Origin: Mallotus nudiflorus
Lineage: Eukaryota; Streptophyta; Magnoliopsida; Malpighiales; Euphorbiaceae
Direction: 5' to 3'
Assembly (NCBI GenBank): GCA_947683625.1
Contig: CANTUR010000128.1
Location: forward strand, 129,001 to 193,000
Length of the DNA: 64,000 nucleotides
The translations under genes were made by a program, and so were the position numbers. Positions within the stretch are counted from its first letter, which is position 1; the number at the start of each line of letters is the position of its first letter. The notes beneath the pieces were generated by a model that did not search any database, was not told the origin of the DNA, and saw nothing but the letters and a program-made list of their open reading frames with translations. This document shows, piece after piece, positions 12,218 through 24,604 of the stretch.

Positions 12218-14464
12218 ATTTACCAAAAATTAAGTGGGCAAATAATAATTATTTATGATATAAAAAATTAAGGTCTCAATTTCTAATTATTGAAAAGGTA
12301 AAACTCCATATTAAATATAAAAAAATCTTCCATTTTGAGACTCATCAATTAACATGGTAAAAATAATTCACATACTTTAGATGCAAAGGTGTTAAAGAAT
12401 GAGATTATTTTCTAAGGTGTTAAAAAATAAATCACTGTATCCTGAGCTAGTGAGAATGGGATTTCTAAGCATTTAACTCACAATTCACCCGAAGTTATAA
12501 CAAGAGAAGTTTACTACAAAGGCAATCAAATGCATAACTACTATTATTCCTTTCTCCGTTCAATGATCAGACACTTGAACATTCATGTTGGAATCATGAC
12601 GAGAATGACCCTTAGGTTAAAGGCTGAGCTCCAAGCACGAGCAATCATCCTACCAAGCACCAAAGCCTCAAAATACCAACATCACAAGTTTATTTCTGAA
12701 GTAATGAACATCCAAGTAACTAGAACATAAACAAGTTTCAGGCACCGATCTTTGAAGCTTTAAATCACCAAAGCGTGGTGATAGTCGGATACTAGAGTAA
12801 AAAAAAACTATTTAATGAGCACTGTATGAGATTTTACAAAGTCGAGATTCCGTGTTGGCATTTTACAAAGTTGAGATTCTATAGCAGTGTCCATTCATTT
12901 ATCTGACACCAACTTCATACACTAAACTTCGATAATCATGACACTAAAGTCTATTAACTCTAAAAACTCTGAGTATCCAAGTCTCTATTATCACAGCCTT
13001 GAATATCTAGGCAGTATCAAACATCGAACATAAAAAATTCGAGCATTTGAACCCAAAGCTAGTCAGACATTAAGGTCTGATCCTCAATTAGCAAGTTCTA
13101 GACACTTGGGTCTAAATTATTTTGATTTTATTTTAGACGAATACCAAGTGCTGTACATTGACTTCATGGGCTTTGAAGCCTACATCAAGTTATGGCCTAA
13201 GATGAGACTAAAAGCCTTGAAGAAGCTTTGTTCTAACTATGTGCAGTATATTTGAGCCAAGCATTGCAACAGAGTTTGAGGATTCGCATTCAAACATATC
13301 AAACTAAATATTAAGGATCCTACTGAAGATGTACAAATTCAGATGGCACACTTGCATGGCACCAAATTGACACTAGGATACTCAATAACGATATATGTTT
13401 TTGGACATTACAAAAAAAATAAAAAAATCCTCGGCTCCCTTCATGATGATCGGTAACAATTACACAAACATAAACAAACATAAATATTCGTTACTTCAAA
13501 AGAAGGGATAAAAGGTCAATAAGAGATAAGTTTTTCTTTCTTAATTATTTATTTTCATATCTTATTTGTTCTCACAAAAACAACTATGGCTTATTACACA
13601 AGTACGCTTACACATCTATAAATAGATGCTCATCCATAAATACATAATTATTATCCATGCAAAATATGCACCAATCACATTGATATATTTACTACACGAG
13701 GACTGACCATAAATTAAGATCGATTAAATGACCTAAAATTTTTCTTTTATCTATTACTACAGATAAGGAAAATGTATTTACTGAAGATGCTACTTTAAGC
13801 ACTAATCAATCCAAGCAATAAGATATTTTGATAATCTCACTCGGCATCAACATGCAAAAATTGTTAAATGACATCAGACATATTATCAAGCAACATTAAT
13901 AAGCACTCAATTGTGCTCAGACAACAACTAGTGGCTCTTGCTCAAAGTCGAATCAAACAACACTCAGGCAAATCCTACTTTATAGTAAATCCTTGTTTAT
14001 GAAAATTTTAGAGAATACCTAACAAGGAAAATCCAATGAGGGAGTTAAGTATCCACTACATAGCTATATGAATAAAAACACAAATCCAAAAAATCCTAGG
14101 TAGCATCACACAATATCTTTTATTTAAGAAGAGGGGCAATCTTGGCCTTTCACTTGAACTATAATGCTCATCTTATGACTTGGATTGAGCAAGCCCACAT
14201 TTTGGTCCTTCAAAGCCCACATTCTATCCTTTCAAACCCTCACTAAATTACTATCCCATATTATGGAGCTCAAATTGAAAGGGCTCAGACTCATTACTAA
14301 GATCATAATATCCTTCATTTTGCAAAAATACTACAAACAACAATGCTCAAAAAAATTAAACATCAACAGTAATAATTTCCAAACTTAATATTAATAATTA
14401 TTATGACTAGGCAATTACCATCAACAAAGTTATTAAAGTTCATAAATCGAGCAATATCTTTATT
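12218..14464. mobile_element. Unclassified degraded repeat, probably internal part of a Tat-like element
   Basis: Its base composition is less A/T-biased than true spacer. It contains many GAGTATCCAAGTCTC-like words of the kind found in the 3' untranslated arrays of the gypsy elements further right. A short duplicated unit (TTTTACAAAGTYGAGATTC) lies near 12833-12882. A TATA-like TATAAATAG occurs near 13617. No coding domain could be recognised and the left boundary is not visible. Confidence 0.3.
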
Positions 14465-14930
14465 ACCCTCAGGTTGCTTCAATAGTATTGAGGTTCAACA
14501 CTTGGGTCACATTTATAATGCACTGAGAACCTAAGTCCAGTGACTGAAGCTAGCACCCTCAGGTTGCTTTAATAGTATTGACGTTCAATACTTGACCACA
14601 CTTCTATTGCATTGAGAATCTAAGTCTAATGATTGAAGCTGACACCCTCAAGTCGCTTCGATAGTATTGAGATTCAGCACTCGGGTTGCACTTCTAATAC
14701 ATTGAGAATCTAAGTCCAATACTGAAGCTGGCATCCTTAGGTCGCTTTGATAGTACCGAGGTTCAACACTTAGGCTACGCTTCTAATTCATCGAGAATCT
14801 AAAACTAGTGATTGAAACTGACACCCTCTTGTCACTTCGATAGTACTGGGGTTAAGCACTTAGGCTGCGCTTTTAATGCACCGAGCATCAAAACTCTAGT
14901 GGTGGCTAGTCCTGTCAGGTTTTTTCTATA
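14465..14930 (+). repeat. Tandem array, about 89-bp unit, at least five copies
   Basis: Units starting ACCCTCAGGTYGCTTYRATAG recur at 14465, 14555, 14644, 14733 and 14822, with a degenerate copy near 14909. Spacing is 89-90 bp. Each unit holds a TTGAGGTTCARCACT block and a GAGAATCTAAGTCCA block. Related, less regular units lie just before the 3' LTR of the gypsy element at 44340-44600 and, inverted, at 54200-54740. The array is therefore the 3' untranslated repeat region of this retrotransposon family. Confidence 0.8.
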
Positions 14931-15230
14931 ATACTGACTGGTTAATCCCTTGGGTCATTTCTATAACACTGAGTATCTTTTATTGCAGGTTCTACATATC
15001 TAAGTCCAGTTGGCATTTCATGATTATGATATTCTGATACTCTAATTCTAAAACTTGGTATATTGAGTATTTCAATGTTCAATAACTGAGGCTGGCCACC
15101 TCTGGTCATCTTTTAACAACACATGAGATTTCAAGCAAGTTCTTATCTCAGCACGACAGTCAAATTTTGTGTGATTCTTATCTGAAAATCTTAGACATAA
15201 ATATTTGAATAGACTTTCAGAGGGGACTCT

Positions 15231-15698
15231 TGATACCCTGTATTCATATTTCTATCTTAATAAGGATCCTTACCCTTCAAAACAAAAGAATCTAAATCCT
15301 CAAATAGGAAGGAAGCTATGCTCAATTAGGAAGATTAGTTTATAAAGGAAGTCTATTCTCTCATAAACAAGGCAATCCTATAAGTATAAGTTATCATATT
15401 TCTAAGAGATTTGAGTAATATTTTCTCTTATAAATACATCTCATAACATCTGATGTCATTCATTCACTCATCTCCTCATTCATCATTTCCACATAACATC
15501 ACACTCTATATCAAGACATCATTCCATCATCTCATCATACAAGCAATTATCTTTTATTCTCTATTCTATGTTACTTATTTGTTTTTATTATATTTTTCTA
15601 TATATAAATACTGATTTAAGTTTTAGAGTATTTATGGGAGGAAATCTCACCCCTTTATTTGTTTTATTTGTCAATGCAAGTTCCATGATAAAATATCA
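15231..15698 (+). mobile_element. Tat-like gypsy LTR (third copy of the family)
   Basis: It starts TGATACCCTGTATTCATATTTC, matching the starts of the LTRs at 36017, 44913 and (inverted) 54081. It is preceded by a polypurine tract (CAGAGGGGACTCT, 15218-15230). It keeps the shared middle (TATAAATA...CATTCATTC) and a GATAAAATATCA end equivalent to the AAATAAGTTATCA end of the others. It is more diverged than those. Sequence after 15698 (TTTAGTGTCATC) faintly resembles the primer-binding region of the 36017 element. Confidence 0.65.
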
Positions 15699-17104
15699 AT
15701 TTAGTGTCATCAAAATAATAATGCGATCATTTGGCTTGACTAGAGCCGAATTTTTTAAAGAAATGATCCTCGAGTCTAAAGTAGATGAAAGATATTTGGT
15801 ACCAAATGCAAAGTAAAAGTAAAATTTGCCATTCGTCCAATGAGTTACATCACTTAATACAATAAATTATCTCCTGTATTAGGTGGATTTGATTACATTT
15901 ACCTCCATTAAATGGTGGATTTCTTCCTATAGCAGGAACCACTGAGCATCACAAAATACAAATTATAGAAAAAATAATGTAGTTAGTACTATAAAAAATT
16001 ACATTATTGTGAATTTGTGATTTGTTTTTTCTTTCTATTTCTTGATATATATTCCTGTCAGGTTTTTATCCCATGATCCTTTGAGAATTATCTGGCTGCG
16101 CAAACTAGATTTGCTTACATCCATCACCAACTAGAGTTTTCATTATTTAATTTTCTGGGGGGTAAATGGAAAATTCTTTAACTTGTCCTATTGTTTCCTT
16201 GTTCTTTTATTATGACCTAAAATTCATATGAAGCCAAAATTATTGGCAAACTCGAATGGTCCAAATTTTACATTAATAATTTATTTTTTCAGCTTTTCTT
16301 TCTTCCTTTTACTTTTAAAATTTCAATTTTTTTAATTTTTATTTTGGGTTTAATTTTCTTGTCCAAAATTATTTTTGGACATTGATAAAATATAATAGAT
16401 TTTGATTAATTCAGTTCGATTCGAATAAAATCACAAGTCAAATCTTTAACAACTTATTTAAAACAATTGTATATATCATAAATTGAATTTAAAATATCGT
16501 TTATGTGAAAATAAGAGTCACTTACATCAACATTACAAAAAATTATTACAAATTTTCATTAAAAGATCTGTTTCATTTTATCACTTAAAACCTCCTAAGT
16601 GTTCGCTTGAATCCCACAAAAGTGTCTCCTCACACAAAATACATCTAAATTGAATATGTAAAACAGTATGTAAAATCTACTAATTAAAGAATAAAATGCA
16701 TCTACTTCATCTATATTTTATAAGATCAAAATACATACTCCATTTGCAGATGTATTTTGTGTGAGAAAATACATTTATGGAATTCAGATTAACACTTGAA
16801 AGATTTTAAATAATAAAATAAAATTTGGATCTTTTAAAAAAAATTTGTGATAATTTTTCTTAAAAGATCGATGAATGTTATGATTTTTTTTTCTTCATAG
16901 ATATTGAAATCGATAAGGCATGTCCCTATATTACTTGAATAAGATCAACAATTATTCAGCTAAAAGTAATATATTAGAGATAGAAACATAATTATGCATG
17001 TGGCACTTAGTGGAGGGGACCCCTTAGGAACATTGATCCATATCCAAAAATATTGAAATACAAAACGTATAGTACCTGAGACCCAAAAGAGACATTGCAT
17101 GATA

Positions 17105-17106
<2 letters not shown>

Positions 17107-17135
<29 letters not shown>

Positions 17136-17178
17136 ACAATAATAATAATAATAATGATGATGAAGATGATGATGATGC
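17107..17178. repeat. Compound microsatellite (AT)n, (AAT)n, (GAT)n
   Basis: The three adjoining simple repeats are read directly. They create the Ile/Tyr- and His-rich open frames on the minus strand, which are not genes. Confidence 0.9.
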
Positions 17179-20100
17179 ATATATACAATAGATATATATA
17201 GATATATTATGATATATAAGATATACAAAATATGTAATTCTGTAATATGATATACTACGTGTTAAAAAAAAAAAAAAGGACATTACATGTGTTATGTAAG
17301 AATATATCAATATCATTGAATTGGAATCCAACATGACAACTAAACTGATCTAGAAATGATGAACCAATTATGCAACTTGGAAACTAATCTATTGACCCTT
17401 TCAACAAGACAATATACTGGCTGCTTGATTGACCCTTTGATATATATAAAAATTAATGAATTTTGGACCGCCAGATGAATAAAAGTAAAAATAAAAAATA
17501 AAAAATAAAAAATAAAGTAAAGAGAAAGACATGAAACCTTCCAGTTGATGAACCTCAATGGCAAATGAGTGGGGTCTTTAGAATTCAAGAGTTGGAAGAT
17601 GTTGGCTTATGAGGAAGCTAGCAACCAAATGACACAGAATCCTTTTCTTGCTAACTCTACCCGTGGGCTTGTCTGGGATCACCTGCCATTCTCTTTCCTT
17701 GTAGCCTTAACATCGTTGCCTCCTATAGGCTCTTTGGTTCATCTTCATATTTGCCAGCTGTTGTTAGGGACATGGCTTAATTAGCTGAGGTAGGTTGTAG
17801 TACATCACTTGAATGTACCTTTTTTTTTTTTTTTTCTTTTCAAAGATAAATTAAGTTAAAAAAAAAAAAAAAGCTTGAAGAAGACAATATAAATCAAGTG
17901 AGATGATAATAAAAAGAAAAAGAAAATAAAAATGACTGAAATTGAAAATAGTGACTGAACAAGTATTGCAGCAGCACACGACACAAACATTTAAGTTTAG
18001 ATTTTTAGATTCAAAATGATTGTATACACTGTTAAGTTAATTGCAACAACTAAATTTAACTTAACATCACTCATTTATTATAACTTAAATTTAATAAAGA
18101 ACAATTTTAAACGGCTGATTTCAATAATTATTGAAAAAAGAAAACATATATTCAACGAAAAATGAATTACCACACTTAAAAAAAAAAAATTGATAGGATC
18201 ATTTACAGGTGTGAATGAACCTCAAAGAATAAATCCTTTAAGTGTGTCCTATACCTTATGTCCAAGAGGCAATGTCCCGTCTATCCAATGTGGGCATCTT
18301 TCAAATTATTTGTTCAATTATAGGTTAGCTGGCGTCTGTGCAGTATTATTCTTAAACGTTACTGTAACTATGAGCGGATGATATTAGCCCACGTCCTGTT
18401 TTTATGTACATTCAACATGAATTATTGGTAATCCTGTAAGGTCCAAGCTACATCTGTGGTATAATTTAAATTCCCATCTCTAAGGAAATCAATCCAACTA
18501 TATGATAAAAAAAAAAAAAAACATATATATGAGCAGTAACAAAGTCAAAAAGTCAAAGTAATTTAACGAGTGGAAGAACAATTAAAGATTAAAAACAAAG
18601 TATGACCAGAACATTGGACTTAAGAACATGTATATGATTTGATCAATAAATATTTGTTGGAAAACAATGAAGCTTCTTCAACTTGCTGTAGCTAGTGGGT
18701 GGGATGATGAATATTCAATTCAATTCTTGCAAAGAAAAGCCAAACTTGTCGTTTAAGACATGCTTCCATGAGTCAATCAGGAGTCAGGCCAATGTACATG
18801 GTCAGACTGCTGACTAGTAATTTTGATCAAACTCATATGTTTTGAGCTTTTGAATTTATACTCATTGAGATGTTGAATTTCAACTTTTTCACTCGTTTTT
18901 TGGGTTTTCATTTTATAATCCACAATTTCTTTCAATACAAAAATTATTTTAAATCTATAAATTAATTGTCACTTGAAAGAAAATAATTTGTTCCAATTGA
19001 TCACAATATTTGTTGTTGAAAATATTTTGAAAAAAATTTAAAATGTGCATATTTTTATTTTCATAAATAGCATAAAAGTAAAAATAAATTTTAAAAATAT
19101 GAACACTCAAATTAAAATTTCGTCAATATATAAATTTAAAAATATGTAAAAAAGACAAAGCACCAGTTAGATTTTTGTATAAAATAACTAAATAGAAAAG
19201 AGTATTAAAAAAGAAAGAAGAATTTAAAAATGACTCATTTTGAAATGAAGATTGCAAAAATGGCTACTTTTGAAGTTGTTCTTGCGATTGTGAGTAGCCT
19301 TTTGCAAAAAGGCCATCCCTGTTGCCTTTGGACCTTTAATAACACCTAAGTTGCATGGAACAGAATGTAAAATAATAGAGAACAAATAGATAATGGGCCT
19401 AAGCCTAATCTTAAATTAATCTCAAGCCTTAGTGTTTTGTTTTTTTGACCAAAGCCTTAGAAATTGATATTTTCCAGTTTCATCAAAAGTGGATATGAAG
19501 CCCATTTAAGTGTAAACCAATGCAAGATGCAGGATACAGGGTTTCTGTTCCATTTATAATATATGTGTTAAATTAATTATAATATATAAATATTTATCAA
19601 TTTTTATTGATTAAATGTAAAATATTTATTATGTATCTTATATATTCAATAATAGAGTGTAATAGATATATATTTTTTTGGGTCAAGCATAGAGTGTAAT
19701 ATATTATTCAATGGAGACGTTATTTTTTTAATTTGTTGTGGAATATTTTGTTTCTGATATTTTATTTAAAATTTACCACGTATTATTTGGATGTTCGTTT
19801 TGGTTATGGCTATATAGTTCATATCATTGAGAGGAGGATTATGATAAATTCATGTTAGCTTGCAAGAATAGTACACAAAATTTAAAAACAAAAAGAAGAA
19901 GAAAAGAAGCAACTGCGAGTTTCCAACCAATGTAATCTAATGATCTTGTAATCTGATAACAAAATATCATCCGGTTAACTCTTTCTCTCAAATCATCGTT
20001 CCTTTGTAGTCTAGTGATTCAAATGATAGATATTATAAGATGAGATATAAGTTTAATCCTCACTTCTCTATTAACTTTTCAGTTATTCAAAAAAAAAATA

Positions 20101-23100
20101 AAATAAAATAAAGAATTGACTAACTAATAATGTGAAGTTTTTCTAAATTCAAGTTTAAAATTATTGTACTATAATAATAATAATTATTTTTTAGTTAAGT
20201 CAAGAAAAAAGGGAATATAAAAAAGAATTGACTGTTGGATGATATGAGGTAAAACGATTTTACTAGAAAAAATTTACTTGTCTATTTTGAACAAGGAGAA
20301 CATGCCACTTAATAGAAATATTTTGACCAAATTGCAGAATATTAGAAATAAGCTGCAATGTTTACTCTTTGAAGTGTAGAATTGATTGAAGATAATAAAG
20401 CATTTAAAATAAGATAAGAGCAGTGTTATTATATTTTTGTATTTATTGTTTCATTTAGTATATTTTAGTGATTAGTATAATTTTATCTACTATAAAATAT
20501 TAAAAATTTACTATAAACAAATTATAAAAACTACATTACAAAGGGATAAATAAAAATGGAGGAGAAGAAGAAATAAAGGGCATATGATTGTGTGTTGTCC
20601 AACAATTCCACATGAGATTCTATACAACATGATTGGGATAAGCATGATTGGTTTTGACTACTTTCTCTTAAGAAGATCTTACCTTTGACTACCTCTTTCT
20701 TTTCTTTTCTTTTCTTTTGCACTACTAATGTTTAATGTAAAGTGTGCAATTGTGAGCAGTAGTACCAACTTTTGTTGTAGGTTGATTGATAGTGTTTTCA
20801 CCAACTAGCTCATTTGGCACACTTTGATCCACAATTTTCAAACCAAAAACTTTGTTTTGTTATGAGGCATATGACCCATTGTTACCATCCCCTTTGAATA
20901 TGCAACTCTCTATTATAATTTGTCCAAGTATTTGATAGTTATGTATCCCCACTTTTTTATCTCATGTACTTCTCTTGAAATGATATTTAAATTATTCTTT
21001 AATTTTTAAAAAAAATAAAGGAAAAAATTAAGTATTAAACTCTTAACCTATGAATGCTTAATTTAAAGAGAGTTATATCACTTAAATGCTCAACCTTTGA
21101 CAATTTATGCTTTATTAGTATTAATTTTGTTATATATTTTTTTAATTTTAAAAAATTTTAACAACTTTAAACTATTAATATTGAACTTGGTTAGTTCATT
21201 AACAAAAATTATTAATTCAAGGATATTATTGAACTCATTTCGATCTTAGGAACACAAATATAATCTTTAATTTTTTTATTGTAAATCCAAAATTACATAA
21301 CATTTTTGAAAAAAGTTATAATTTATTATTATAACTAGTAGAGTTTCACCAATACAATGAAAGGTAGGATTTATAATATTACAAATTTTACGATTTGGTG
21401 TATTACTTTTAGTATAGGAAAAATTATATGCTATTTTTCAACCACCTCATTGTGTAGGATGAAAAAACAGTTTTCTAATAACCTAACATTTCAAGAATCA
21501 TTAGAATCCTACAATATGTGAAAATTTTCGTCCAATTATTGTCAAGTCATCGCCAAATATTTAATCTGAAATGCAGAAGGATGATGATAAGTGGAGAGCC
21601 AAAACACACCAAGTCTATTGCCTAATTAACAACTAAGCCATCAGTTTCATTCACTAGTGAGAAAATATAGTTTTTGCAAGTTTTTAGGGATTTACAAGAA
21701 ACAAGAGAATATTTTTAACCTGTAAAGCACACTGTAATTAACAAATCTTGATGTTCGTAAATGGGTTTAAGGTTTATCGACATAAGGGAAAAAGGAAGTG
21801 GTTGTTCAGGTGAAATATCAAGTTGCCCCTTCAATGCCACAAAGTTCAAACTTTTAATGATGGTAAACTCACTAACATGCCATGATTTTTAATCACCTTT
21901 GCTGATTCAAAAGTAAAACAATATAATGAGACTAAACAACTTTAATTTGTTTGATGGTTGTGGGGAACAAAATCAATTTCCAAACAGGTGAACAATGATG
22001 AAGTTTCATTGATAAGGACTGAACACCAACACCCACAAACCAGACATGTTATATACCTTTGCTTATATTTTCTTGTTTCTTTTTATCTTGAAATGGGTCA
22101 AAATTGTATAAGATATACAACGAGATTTTTGTAAGTAACTAATCGTTAATACCCAAATTTAAACAAATCACTTTTACTTGGTTTAGCTATTGTTCTCACT
22201 AGCTGTTTTGTGCCTTCATTAGTTGTTCTGTTTTTCTAAAATCGATGCAGACACAAGAAATGAAAATGACACAACTCCTCCATATCACTCTCAAGTTCCT
22301 CTAAAAGGTTATCGAGTAGCAGCTTGAAGATAAAAATGGCAAAGACAAACATTGAAAGTTATGTGATCCTTCTGATCACTGCATAATTACCACATTATGC
22401 AAACCAAGGAGGCAGTTTTTGCCCTTTTCAGTTCCATATGATTGTGACTGGTTAATTGGTTAAAATGGTTCTAATCAACAATCCAACGTAGTGCATGTTT
22501 AGTGCTAATGTACTTTCTGGTCATTATGTTTCTGTCTATCTATCTTTGGTTAATTTGAATCCAATAATCCCTGCAGAACTAGACAAGAGTTACTTACATG
22601 CATGTCTGGGCCTCTTCTAATGACAATAATAGTAATTTCTATTAGCAATCTTCATGTGTTCTTAATTTTTTTTTTTTTTTGCATATTAATTAATAAAACT
22701 TAATGAAATGGAGGGAAAGAGAGGCCGGGACCTCAATAATAATAATACTAACAATAATTAAAAAGCTATCCACTCAATCACATTCAGTGTCACTTTTGTT
22801 GAAGAGCAGCTGCAATCCCAAACAGAAGCTAGCTAGCCTGAGATAAAAATCCAAGAACAAAGCTAACTTTTTCTTTCAATATGTAGTGTAGCCTAATAAA
22901 TTCAAAAAAGATTACAATTTTTTCAAACACCATTGAAAATTGGTCACTTATCTTTCTGACACACAAAGGAAATGCTCTATTTTTTCATGGTCTGTGGAAA
23001 CAACCTTGTCTACCATGCCTTCTAAAGTACCCTGAATATTACTCTGCTTATATTATACATTACATACTACATATTGTATTGTACTATATGGTCTAATTAA

Positions 23101-23531
23101 TCTCTCAAGTCGCAGTATTTTTGGTTTTTGAATTTTAAAGAAAAGAAAGAAAATGACAAGAAATCTATTTCGTAAATTCTCCATTTGCAGAAAATGCAAG
23201 GCCCTTTTAGCTCCTTTGTGTTAACTTTTAACAAAAGCGAATTGAACCCTTTTGTTTTCCACTTAAAATTTTGTTTCTTTTCGTGATCAACTTTCGGGAA
23301 ATAAGTTACTTTCAGAACTACAGTGTTCATATCAATACAGTTGATTAAATGTGTGACGACTCGAGTGCCATTGATATAGTTAAACCTTATCAGTCATATT
23401 TTCAAAATGTTATAGTAAAATCCTCTGTTTTAGAATTTAACGCTATGTTGTAAAGATCACATGAAAGAAGAGAAGATGCTTGTTTCGAAATTTGTAACAT
23501 TTGCATTATAATGCAGCATTGGCCTTCCGTT

Positions 23532-23537
23532 TTTATT
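23532..23537 (-). promoter_or_regulatory. Candidate poly(A) signal of the ERF gene
   Basis: TTTATT on the plus strand reads AATAAA on the minus strand, about 330 bases after the stop codon of the ERF gene. Plant poly(A) signals are loose, so this is only a candidate. Confidence 0.3.
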
Positions 23538-23866
23538 GGAAGACAAGGTAACTTCAAGAAGAAGCAAGACTGCTACATTTCTTGCTGTGGTTTCTTCTTA
23601 AAATGAGACATAAAACGCATAGGACAACAACATACACTATGAAAATACTCTGCTGTACACTAAACATCATCCAATGAGTCACTTCAGGGCTTGCATACTT
23701 CTAAGGGTGAAAGTGGTCTAAAACACTAAGACACTTGAAGCAGCCGTTGAGCATGGCTGTTAAAATTTGGGGTTAAATTAGCAAATGTGTTCCAATGGCA
23801 GACGAATAACTACTAGATTAAGGACGTAGGATGCCTCTTGACACTCTGTGGAGTGTGGACTACGCA

Positions 23867-24604
23867 TTACACAGACTGAGATGGCATAGCAGAGCATAGC
23901 TCAAGAGAGCCATAATCAAGTAACTCCTCAATCATTTGGTCTATGTGATGATCTTCAAGTGGCTTAATAAACTGTTGGATACTGTCGACTTGAACTTTCT
24001 TGACAACCCAATTTGCTTCTGGTTCTTGAACTTGCAATTGACCTCTCTCTGGCAACCAAGTACCACCAATTTCCTCACTTTTAACGACAATGCCATGGGC
24101 GGAGGTAGCGGGCGTGGTGGTGGCGGGGCTGGTGCTGTTGGTGGTGGTGTTATTAACATGTGAAGTTGGCGGTTTTTTTTGTTGTTCATAAAGTGATGAT
24201 TGTTTAGTGAGTTGCAATGAGGCCATATAGCACCTGTGTAACTTGGCTGTCAAAGTTGCCGAGAGAAGTTTTGATGACGATGACTGTGGTGCATTTGGGT
24301 TATAAGGGAAATTGGTCCTTGCCCTTGGTCCACACATGAGTCTCGCGGCTTCATCATAGGCTCGAGCCGCATCCTCGGCAGTTTCGAATGTGCCTAACCA
24401 AATTCTAGTCTTCCTGCAAAAAAAAAAAAAAAAAGAAAAAGAAAAAAACGTTTCGTTCAGCATTAATCTAAATAGAACATGGGAAAAGTATGCATTTCTT
24501 TTATGTGGATTTTGATCTTACAATAGAGGATGACGAATTTCAGACACCCAAGAACCCCAATGCCTTTGTCGGACACCTCGATATCGCTGTTGTGGTCTGG
24601 CCAT
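23867..24604 (-). CDS. ERF003: AP2/ERF transcription factor, ERF003-like (two exons)
   Basis: Exon 1 (24604-24522) and exon 2 (24413-23867) join across a 108-bp intron with GTAAG donor, long T tract and TGCAG acceptor. They give a 209-residue protein. Residues about 7-63 form one AP2 domain: RYRGVRQRHWGSWVSEIRH, then (across the splice, inside a Lys codon) KTRIWLGTFETAEDAARAYD and EAARLMCGPRARTNFPYNP. The WLGTF and AARAYDEAA motifs are diagnostic of DNA-binding ERFs. The domain starts almost at the N-terminus, and the tail keeps LSATLTAKLHRCYMASLQ and a C-terminal HIDQMIEELLDYGSLELCS. These match Arabidopsis ERF003 as I know it. The middle has a Thr/Pro-rich low-complexity stretch. The protein is expected to be nuclear, with targets unknown. 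An intron inside the AP2 domain is uncommon in ERFs generally but known for this subgroup. It appears intact. Confidence 0.93.

Larger units (their letters stand above)
15699..23866. other. Intergenic DNA without recognised genes
   Basis: A+T-rich spacer. It contains an (AT)n run (17107-17135) with an adjoining AAT/GAT trinucleotide run (17138-17178), an AAAAAT run (about 17487-17514), T and A homopolymers near 17820-17870, and a TTTTC run (20696-20718). Two short segments of more balanced composition (17560-17790 and 18200-18380) have open frames of 71 and 63 codons, but nothing recognisable. The right end carries the ERF gene's 3' UTR. Confidence 0.4.

Noticed and set aside
16960..17334. 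124-codon minus-strand frame rich in Ser, Ile and Tyr
   Set aside because: Created by the (AT)n, (AAT)n and (GAT)n microsatellites.
23936..24163. Plus-strand 75-codon frame with Gly-rich end
   Set aside because: Shadow of the Pro/Thr-rich codons of the minus-strand ERF exon.
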